From positions 1 through 35,977 of the forward strand of contig URBH01000018.1 of assembly GCA_900546075.1 (NCBI GenBank): DNA of 35,977 nucleotides, given 5' to 3'. The translations under genes were made by a program, and so were the position numbers. Shown piece after piece: positions 30,585-35,977 of this stretch (position 1 is its first letter; each line of letters opens with the position of its first letter). The stretch is from an uncultured Eubacteriales bacterium. Lineage in GTDB: Bacteria; Bacillota; Clostridia; Oscillospirales; Oscillospiraceae. The notes under the pieces were generated by a model that worked only from the letters and a program-made list of their open reading frames with translations, made no database searches and had not been told where the DNA came from.

Positions 30585-31147
30585 CACATATTTGCACCTA
30601 TTTCCCGGATTTTCGCCCGGATGGCGAGCAGATCGTCGAAGGTCTCCGGGCGCTTGGATACGTCCCGCAGGAGTGCCGACGGGTGATAAATGGCCGTCAT
30701 CCAGACGCCGTTTCGCTCCACCCACTGGCCGTGCTGTCTCGTAATGCGGTAGTCCGGGTCGATCAGCCGCTTGGCGGCGATACGCCCAAGGCAGACAATG
30801 ATCTTCGGCTTTACCAGCGCCACCTGATTGCGCAGATAGCCGATGCAGGCGTCCTGCTCCTGCGGCTGCGGATCGCGGTTTCCGGGCGGGCGGCATTTGA
30901 CGATATTGCAGATATAGCAGTTGTGCCGCCCGAGATCGATGATAGACAGCATGTCGTCGAGCAGCTGCCCGGCCGGGCCGATGAATGGCTCGCCGCGCAG
31001 GTCCTCCTGCTGGCCGGGGCCTTCCCCGATGAAGACGACGGGCGAGGGGCACGGTCCGACGCCGAACACGACGCTGTGGCGCGTGGCGGCAAGGCCGCAG
31101 CCCGTGCAGCCCTCGCAGGACATGCGCAGGACATTGAGCTCATCCAC
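30584..31147 (-). CDS. Type 4 uracil-DNA glycosylase (Fe-S)
   Basis: A 187-residue repair enzyme that removes uracil from DNA. Cys14, Cys17, Cys85 and Cys101 fit the 4Fe-4S ligand pattern of family 4. Catalytic motifs are GEGPGQQED (41-49) for motif 1 and HPSALLRD for motif 2; GEPFIGPAGQLLD binds the base and backbone. The GTG at 31147 is preferred: GGGAGG is just upstream and GTGGATGA overlaps the stop of the carboxypeptidase gene, so the two are coupled. A longer frame upstream lies inside that gene. The combination of a repair enzyme with a cell-wall enzyme in one operon looks like shared transcription rather than shared function. Confidence 0.94.
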   Translation of the reverse strand: MDELNVLRMSCEGCTGCGLAATRHSVVFGVGPCPSPVVFIGEGPGQQEDLRGEPFIGPAGQLLDDMLSIIDLGRHNCYICNIVKCRPPGNRDPQPQEQDACIGYLRNQVALVKPKIIVCLGRIAAKRLIDPDYRITRQHGQWVERNGVWMTAIYHPSALLRDVSKRPETFDDLLAIRAKIREIGANM

Positions 31148-32714
31148 GGCGGTCCTCCCTGCCCTGACGGGCTCCCGGACGGCGCGCGCGCATGGCGCGC
31201 TTTTTTGCGCGGCGGCGATTGACGGAGCGCAGGATGGCAACGATGAGCCAGAACACCAGCGCCAGCAGCACCGGTACGGTCACGAACCACAGCCGCCACA
31301 TGCCCTTCCAGATCTTCGCCAGCACACTTTCCGTCTGCTTGGCAACATACTTCGGCGTGGAGCGCATCACGGCCGTCAGCGTCACGAGGTCGCAGGTCGC
31401 CAGCACCTTGCCGTCCAGCACGGCACTGACGGTACCGACCTTCGTCTCGGCCTCAAGCGGCGCCTCGAGCGGGGCTTCGGAATCATACTGCACGGTCAGC
31501 GTGATGCCGGAGGTATCGCAGCTGTCCGGCAGCAGAACGGAGATGTTGTCCTTCGCGCGCACGACGACGCTGTCGCGTCCGTCGGCATACAGCACCTGCG
31601 GCATGTCCACAAGAGCCGTGTCCGCCAGCACCTGCACACTGTTCAAATGATTGAAGCCGTATTCGAACAGCCGCTTCGTCTCCGTGAAGCGCTGGTCCGT
31701 CTCCGTGCCGTCGTCGTTCTGCAGCGTCTCGCAGCCGCAGACGACGCTGAGGAAATGCAGCGAACCGCTCTCCGCCGTGGAGATGAGGCAGCCGCCCGCA
31801 GGGGTCGTGAAGCCAGTCTTGATGCCGCGCGCCTTGTCGTAGTAATACTTTCCGACGGTCTGACCGCTCGTCAGATAGTTTGTCGTGTGGAGCACGCGCT
31901 CCTCGGACTTGTTCGTCGCAGGCACCGTGTGGGATGTCTGCGTGGAGAATTCCTGAAACTGCTCACTCTGCCAGGCCCAGCGCGCCAGCGTAACGAGGTC
32001 GCGCACGGTGGTGTAGTGATTTTCGTCATGCAGGCCGTGGGCGTTGGCAAAATGCGTGCCCGTCATGCCGAGGGCCGCCGCCTGCGCGTTCATGAGCGCC
32101 ACGAAAGATGGGATATCCCCCGCGATGTACTCCGCCACGACGTTGCACGCCTCGTTGGCGGACGAGATCATCACGCAGTACAGCAGCTCGCGCAGAGACA
32201 GCTGCTCGCCCTCGAGCAGGCCGGCGGAGCTGCCCGCTGCGTTCAGGTCCTGCAGAGCCTCATGGCTGACCGTCACGATGTCGTCGAGGTTTCCATGCTC
32301 CAGCGCCAGCATACACGTCATGATCTTCGTCAGGCTGGCGGGATAGACCTTTTCGTCCAGATTCATGCCATAGACGAGCGTATCGCTGTTCAGCTCCACA
32401 AGCGCCGCCGCCTTGGCCTGCACCGTGGTATCGAGATACTGTCCAAAATCGTTCAGCGCGGGCGGCGTCTCATCCGTCACGGCAGCGGGAGCCTTGTCGT
32501 TTTCAGCAGGAGCCGCGGTCTCCGCCGTCGGCTCTGCGGCGTCGGTCGCACCCGGCTCCGAGGCATCCGGCTCCGTAGCATCAGCCACAGTCTCCGAGGC
32601 GGACGGCTCCGTAGGATCGGCCGGTGCGTCTGTCGGCTCCGCAAAGGCCGGAAGCAGCAGGCACTGCAGCAGCAGGGCCAGCAGGGCCAGCCCGGACAAA
32701 AGTCTTTTTTTCAT
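31140..32714 (-). CDS. D-alanyl-D-alanine carboxypeptidase (penicillin-binding protein, DacA/DacF family)
   Basis: A 524-residue low-molecular-mass penicillin-binding protein that trims the terminal D-Ala of peptidoglycan stems. A signal peptide (1-25, ending AFA) is followed by an acidic Thr/Glu/Pro/Ala-rich linker (about 26-85). The S11 peptidase domain has SLTK with Ser127 as nucleophile, SSAN and KTGFTT. A PBP5-type beta domain follows, then a transmembrane helix (WFVTVPVLLALVFWLIVAIL) and a strongly basic RR/KK tail, so both ends are near the membrane. ATG 32714 has GGAGGAG upstream. Transcription starts from a full-consensus promoter at 32821-32848 that overlaps the divergent comEA promoter region. 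The glycosylase gene follows with 8-bp overlap. Confidence 0.93.
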   Translation of the reverse strand: MKKRLLSGLALLALLLQCLLLPAFAEPTDAPADPTEPSASETVADATEPDASEPGATDAAEPTAETAAPAENDKAPAAVTDETPPALNDFGQYLDTTVQAKAAALVELNSDTLVYGMNLDEKVYPASLTKIMTCMLALEHGNLDDIVTVSHEALQDLNAAGSSAGLLEGEQLSLRELLYCVMISSANEACNVVAEYIAGDIPSFVALMNAQAAALGMTGTHFANAHGLHDENHYTTVRDLVTLARWAWQSEQFQEFSTQTSHTVPATNKSEERVLHTTNYLTSGQTVGKYYYDKARGIKTGFTTPAGGCLISTAESGSLHFLSVVCGCETLQNDDGTETDQRFTETKRLFEYGFNHLNSVQVLADTALVDMPQVLYADGRDSVVVRAKDNISVLLPDSCDTSGITLTVQYDSEAPLEAPLEAETKVGTVSAVLDGKVLATCDLVTLTAVMRSTPKYVAKQTESVLAKIWKGMWRLWFVTVPVLLALVFWLIVAILRSVNRRRAKKRAMRARRPGARQGREDRRG

Positions 32715-32742
32715 ATTCTCCTCCAAAAACGCCGCGGCGGCA

Positions 32743-32772
32743 TTGCCGCAGGGCGGAACTGTGTGATATAAT
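32743..32772 (+). promoter_or_regulatory. Promoter of comEA-regulator-kinase-GerMN operon
   Basis: TTGCCG (32743-32748), 18 bp, TATAAT (32767-32772) with TG at 32764-32765 (TGn-extended). Start of transcription is expected near 32779, so this transcript runs across the opposing promoter at 32821-32848. Confidence 0.65.
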
Positions 32773-32820
32773 GAGTATGGGCAGGCCGCGCGGAATACCG
32801 CATGCCGGTCCGACAGACAC

Positions 32821-32848
32821 ATTATAACAAAAATCCGGATTATGTCAA
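32821..32848 (-). promoter_or_regulatory. Promoter of the carboxypeptidase-glycosylase operon
   Basis: On the minus strand TTGACA (32843-32848), 16 bp, TATAAT (32821-32826), with TGT before the -10. Both boxes are consensus. Transcription should start near 32814 and run leftward over the comEA promoter. Confidence 0.88.
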
Positions 32849-32863
32849 CGGAGCAGAGCGAAA

Positions 32864-33295
32864 ATGGAGCAGAAACCGCGTTGGAACTGGGTCATCACCC
32901 TGGCGGCCGTCTTTCTTGCCTTCTGTCTGGGCTTTGGCGTGGCGCGCTGGACACAGCATACGGACGGCGTTACGGTGCGCACGGCGCGCACCGTCCCCGC
33001 ACAGACGGAGTCTGCCCTGCCGTCCGTCCCGGCGGCTTCCTCCCCGACAGGGAAACCGACAGAGGCCGCGACGCAGCCGCCCACGGAGCCGGGTCCGCTC
33101 GATCTCAACCGCGCCACGGCGCAGGAGCTGACAACGCTCCCCGGCATCGGCGAGGTGCTGGCGCAGCGCATCGTGGACTACCGCGAGGCGCACGGTTCCT
33201 TTCAGAGCGTGGAAGAGCTCATTGCGGTCGAGGGCATCGGCGAGGGCAAGCTGGAAAAGCTCCGCGAACTGGTCACGGTGGAGGAAGAACCATGA
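32864..33295 (+). CDS. comEA: ComEA-like helix-hairpin-helix DNA-binding protein
   Basis: A 143-residue protein with an N-terminal membrane anchor (about 10-27, WVITLAAVFLAFCLGFGVA), a Thr/Pro/Ala-rich linker (35-77) and two helix-hairpin-helix motifs (LDLNRATAQELTTLPGIGE and VEELIAVEGIGEGKLEKL). ComEA binds double-stranded DNA at the outer face of the membrane during natural transformation. The SLBB domain found in many ComEA proteins is absent and no comEC is adjacent, so a role in competence is not certain. GGAG at 32850-32853 supports ATG 32864. Its stop overlaps the response-regulator start as ATGA, so it is the first gene of that operon. Confidence 0.85.
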   Translation: MEQKPRWNWVITLAAVFLAFCLGFGVARWTQHTDGVTVRTARTVPAQTESALPSVPAASSPTGKPTEAATQPPTEPGPLDLNRATAQELTTLPGIGEVLAQRIVDYREAHGSFQSVEELIAVEGIGEGKLEKLRELVTVEEEP

Positions 33296-33966
33296 AAATA
33301 CTGGTCGTAGATGATGAAGAGCTGCTGGTCAAGGGCATTCGCTTCAACCTGCAGAACGACGGCTATCAGGTCGTCACCGGCAGCAACGGCCGTGAGGCCA
33401 TCGAGCTGGCGCGCGATCCGGACATCCGGCTCATCGTGCTGGACGTCATGATGCCGGAGGTCGACGGGCTGACCGCCTGCCGCACCATTCGGGAATTTTC
33501 GGACGTCCCCATTATCATGCTCACTGCCCGCACGGAGGACATGGACAAGCTGCTTGGCTTTGAGCACGGCGCGGACGACTATCTGACAAAGCCCTTCAAC
33601 ATTCTGGAGCTGAAGGCGCGCATCCGCGCCCTGCTGCGCCGCAGCGGCGGACTGGAGAACCAGAACAATCGCATCACGGCGGGCAGCCTGACCGTCGACA
33701 CACAGGAGCGCAACGTCTATAAGGACGGCAAGCCCGTCGAGCTGACGGCCCGCGAGTTCGACCTTGTCGAGCTGCTCATCCGCAACCCGAACCGCGTCTA
33801 CTCCCGCGAAAATCTGCTTGACCTCATCTGGAGCTATGAGTACCGCAGCGATATCCGCACGGTGGACGTCCACATCCGCCGCATCCGTGAAAAACTGGAG
33901 ACCGTTCCGGCCGAACCGGAATACATCATGACAAAGTGGGGAGTTGGGTACTATTTCAAAGCGTAA
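33292..33966 (+). CDS. OmpR/PhoB-family response regulator
   Basis: A 224-residue transcription factor. The receiver domain (1-118) has the acidic pocket Asp8-Asp9, phospho-acceptor Asp51 (VLDVMMPEVDG), Thr78 and Lys100. The winged-helix domain (about 128-224) has TAREFDLVELLIRNP, SRENLLDLIWSYEY, and TVDVHIRRIREKLE, typical of OmpR/PhoB DNA-binding domains. GGAGG (33280-33284) precedes ATG 33292. It overlaps comEA by 4 bp and the histidine kinase by 23 bp. The layout regulator-kinase-GerMN lipoprotein equals that of MtrA-MtrB-LpqB; PhoP-like function is an alternative because pst is 3 kb away. Confidence 0.95.
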   Translation: MKILVVDDEELLVKGIRFNLQNDGYQVVTGSNGREAIELARDPDIRLIVLDVMMPEVDGLTACRTIREFSDVPIIMLTARTEDMDKLLGFEHGADDYLTKPFNILELKARIRALLRRSGGLENQNNRITAGSLTVDTQERNVYKDGKPVELTAREFDLVELLIRNPNRVYSRENLLDLIWSYEYRSDIRTVDVHIRRIREKLETVPAEPEYIMTKWGVGYYFKA

Positions 33967-35392
33967 ACACCGCAGCTTTCTGCCTGCCAGTTCGCAGCTC
34001 CGCTATGCCGCCGCCTACATCCTCATCACGGCGGCCGCCCTGTTCCTGCTGAATCTCTATGCCTCGACGACCATCCGCAGCATGACGTTCCACGCGCAGG
34101 CCGATTCGCTCGAGAGCAAAGCACAGCTCCTGAGCAATGCCCTGCTGCAGCTCGACGAGCTTTCCGCAGGCCGGGCCGCGCAGGCCGTAAATTCCATGGA
34201 GGAGCTTCACACCACCCGCACCGTCGTGACCGACGCTGCGGGCGTTGCCGTATACGATTCTCTGACCACTGGCAATGCCGAGGGAAAGACGCTGCTGTTT
34301 CCGGAGCTTATCACGGCGCTGGAGGGCAGCGACGTCTTTTTCGCCCGCTATGCCGACGGCGCCGTAGAAAGCCACGCCGCCGTTCCGCTCATACGCGGCG
34401 GCAAAACGCTGGGGGCCGTGTATCTCATGTCGTACGACACGGATCAGGGCGAGCTGATCGCCGCGCTGGAGCGCAACATTCTGCGCATTTCGTTTGCGCT
34501 GGAGGGCGGCGTCGTGCTGTTCTCTTTGTTCTTCTCGGCCGCATTCTCGCGGCGCATGCGCGCCATTCTGAATCAGGTCGGCCGCATGCGCGAGGGCGAC
34601 TATTCCCAGCAGCCGCCCGTCCGCGGGCACGACGAGGTCGAGCGCCTGAGCCGGGCCTTCAACGAGCTGGCCGCAAGACTGGAAAGCTCCGAGGCTCGGC
34701 GGCGGCAGTTCGTCTCCGACGCCTCCCACGAGCTGAAAACGCCGCTGGCCTCCATCAAGCTGCTGTCCGATTCCATTTTGCAGAACGATATGGACGCGGA
34801 CACGATGCGGGAGTTTGTCAGCGACATCGGAAACGAGTCAGACCGCCTGACCCGCATGACGCAGAAGCTCCTGACGCTCAGCAAGGCCGACGCGCAGACG
34901 ACTTGCGAGCATGAGGTGGTCGATCTGGGCGAAACGGTGCGCCGGGTGTTCCGGATGCTCGTGCCGCTGGCCGACCGGACGGAGATTAAGCTGACGGCAA
35001 GCTTAGACAGGGGCTGCTATGTGCTTTCGATGGAGGACGACGCGTATCAGATCATTTTTAACCTCGTTGAAAACGGCATCAAGTATAACCACGCCGGGGG
35101 AAGCGTCCATGTGACGGCCCGCCACACGCAGGACGAAGCGGAGCTTCTGGTGGAGGATACGGGTATGGGCATTCCGCAAGACGCCATCGAGCACATTTTT
35201 GAGCGCTTTTACCGCGTGGATAAGGCGCGATCGCGGCAGGCGGGCGGCTCGGGACTTGGACTTTCGATCGTCCACGAGCTGGTAGAGCGGAATTTCGGAA
35301 CGATCGAGGTTTCCTCCAAGGAGGGGGAAGGGACGAAATTTACCTTTCGCATGCCGTATTTTGAGCTGGAGGAGGATGACGGCGATGCGTAG
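33944..35392 (+). CDS. Membrane sensor histidine kinase
   Basis: A 482-residue kinase. It has a first transmembrane helix (about 21-38), an extracytoplasmic sensor of about 140 residues that looks like a PAS/Cache fold (TRTVVTDAAGVAVYDS), a second helix (about 181-200), HAMP (202-250), a HisKA dimerisation domain with His262 in SDASHELKTPL, and an ATPase domain with NLVENGIKYN, DTGMGIP, FERFYRVD and GGSGLGLSIV. TTG 33944 is the only normal initiator before the first helix and overlaps the regulator gene by 23 bp; GGGGAG is unusually close to it, so initiation may depend on coupling. It phosphorylates the regulator encoded just upstream. The stimulus is unknown. Confidence 0.94.
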   Translation: MGTISKRKHRSFLPASSQLRYAAAYILITAAALFLLNLYASTTIRSMTFHAQADSLESKAQLLSNALLQLDELSAGRAAQAVNSMEELHTTRTVVTDAAGVAVYDSLTTGNAEGKTLLFPELITALEGSDVFFARYADGAVESHAAVPLIRGGKTLGAVYLMSYDTDQGELIAALERNILRISFALEGGVVLFSLFFSAAFSRRMRAILNQVGRMREGDYSQQPPVRGHDEVERLSRAFNELAARLESSEARRRQFVSDASHELKTPLASIKLLSDSILQNDMDADTMREFVSDIGNESDRLTRMTQKLLTLSKADAQTTCEHEVVDLGETVRRVFRMLVPLADRTEIKLTASLDRGCYVLSMEDDAYQIIFNLVENGIKYNHAGGSVHVTARHTQDEAELLVEDTGMGIPQDAIEHIFERFYRVDKARSRQAGGSGLGLSIVHELVERNFGTIEVSSKEGEGTKFTFRMPYFELEEDDGDA

Positions 35393-35977
35393 GATATTGG
35401 CGATCCTTCTTCTGCTTGCGCTTCTTTGCGGATGCACGGGGCAGGGAATCCCGGCAGGGGAGAGCCAGCTCACGTTCTATTACCGGCGCGCCGACGGCAC
35501 GAACGATGAAAGCTTTGCAAGTGAAACAGGCGCGCTCACGGAAAAGCGGGTGACGCTCGGGGGCGATGTCAGCGTGGAGGACGTTCTGGAAGCGTACCTT
35601 CTGCCGCCGAAGGACGAAGGACTTGTTCCCCTGTTTCCGGACGGAACAGCCTGCACGGGGACGAAGCTTCAGAAGGGCGTTTTGACGCTGGAAATGAACG
35701 AAATGTATGCGTCGCTCACGGGCTACGCACGGACGCTTGCCGCAGCGGGGCTGACGATGACGCTCACGCAGCTGGACAGCGTGGACGCGGTGCAGATTCG
35801 CACGCCCTCCGGCGCGCTGCTCGGAAGAGCTTCCATGCGCTGGACGCGGGATTCATTTTTGCTGCAGGACACGTCGTGGCTCTATCCCGAGCGGACGGTG
35901 CTGCTGTATTTTGCCGGGGCAAACGGCAAGCTGCAAGCTGTGCCGCGGGTGCAGGGGGCTGCGCGGCATGGGCGGCA
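35385..35977 (+). CDS. GerMN-domain lipoprotein (3' end outside the window)
   Basis: At least 197 residues, open to the end of the window. The start MRRILAILLLLALLCGC is a lipoprotein signal with Cys17 as anchor. The following sequence SQLTFYYRRADG, VSVEDVLEAYLLPPKDEGLVPLFP and LTLEMNEMYASLTG is a GerMN (sporulation/spore germination GerM-type) domain, found in GerM and in LpqB. GGAGGAGG (35368-35375) supports ATG 35385, which overlaps the kinase stop by 8 bp. Next to a two-component system, such a lipoprotein probably modulates the sensor or acts in the envelope, as LpqB does with MtrB; this is inference by analogy. Confidence 0.85.
   Translation, partial: MRRILAILLLLALLCGCTGQGIPAGESQLTFYYRRADGTNDESFASETGALTEKRVTLGGDVSVEDVLEAYLLPPKDEGLVPLFPDGTACTGTKLQKGVLTLEMNEMYASLTGYARTLAAAGLTMTLTQLDSVDAVQIRTPSGALLGRASMRWTRDSFLLQDTSWLYPERTVLLYFAGANGKLQAVPRVQGAARHGR

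Noticed and set aside
33292..35392. Assigning the two-component pair as PhoP-PhoR of the pst operon
   Set aside because: It is separated from phoU by two minus-strand genes and a compositional break, and its operon ends in a GerMN lipoprotein; the evidence fits another role better.
1..35977. Mobile element, prophage, CRISPR array, toxin-antitoxin or tRNA genes
   Set aside because: No transposase, integrase, regularly spaced repeats, cas genes, toxin-antitoxin pair or cloverleaf was seen on either strand.

Overview
The window looks like a chromosomal segment of a GC-rich, low-oxygen Clostridia member, most likely an Oscillospiraceae/Ruminococcaceae-type gut bacterium. The basis is the strong AAGGAGG-type ribosome sites, sigma-A promoters with TGn-extended -10 boxes, DUF2284 and LUD-domain proteins, a 1.4-kDa-residue-scale acyl-CoA dehydratase activase-like protein, a Gram-positive lipoprotein PstS, and a D,D-carboxypeptidase with a C-terminal membrane anchor. 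Genus assignment is inference. No tRNA, rRNA, CRISPR array, insertion sequence or phage gene was seen.

Layout, left to right. 1-3.3 kb: shikimate-pathway genes aroQ and aroF (plus strand) around a minus-strand pair encoding a LUD-domain protein and a GtrA-like membrane protein, followed by a DUF2284 cysteine-rich protein with its own promoter. 3.3-9.5 kb: the gltB-gltD glutamate synthase operon (minus), with a strong promoter and a terminator-like hairpin in its leader. 9.6-11.0 kb: a small lipoprotein and a CmpB-type membrane protein (minus). 11.0-16.4 kb: an MMPL/RND exporter overlapping a very large secreted GLUG-repeat protein (plus); the divergent promoter between these two blocks shares one -10 box and is covered by a palindrome. 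16.5-20.8 kb: one giant fused activase/dehydratase-like Fe-S protein. 20.8-22.5 kb: ECF sigma factor and membrane anti-sigma factor (minus). 22.7-26.2 kb: a PLP aminotransferase and a eukaryotic-type glycogen branching enzyme (minus), each with its own promoter and terminator. 26.4-30.5 kb: the complete phosphate operon pstS-pstC-pstA-pstB-phoU. 30.6-36 kb: type-4 uracil-DNA glycosylase and a D,D-carboxypeptidase (minus), facing away from comEA, a response regulator, a histidine kinase and a GerMN lipoprotein that runs off the end.

How they work together. Most genes are core nitrogen, aromatic amino-acid, glycogen and phosphate metabolism. Three less ordinary units stand out: (i) the MMPL exporter plus GLUG surface protein, probably an envelope assembly pair; (ii) the activase fusion, in which both ATPase halves keep the cysteine pair expected of a cluster-bridging dimer, so that the dimer may be built into one chain; (iii) the response regulator-kinase-GerMN lipoprotein trio, which has the same layout as actinobacterial MtrA-MtrB-LpqB and lies next to a divergent peptidoglycan carboxypeptidase with an overlapping promoter. 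Codon choice changes sharply at about 30.58 kb (proline CCC to CCG, arginine to CGC), exactly at the terminator behind phoU, so the right-hand 5.4 kb may have a different origin or be an assembly join. I did not find a clear-cut new defence or mobile system; the best candidates for something undescribed are the RNA-like structures at 9407-9465 and 11030-11100 and units (i) to (iii).
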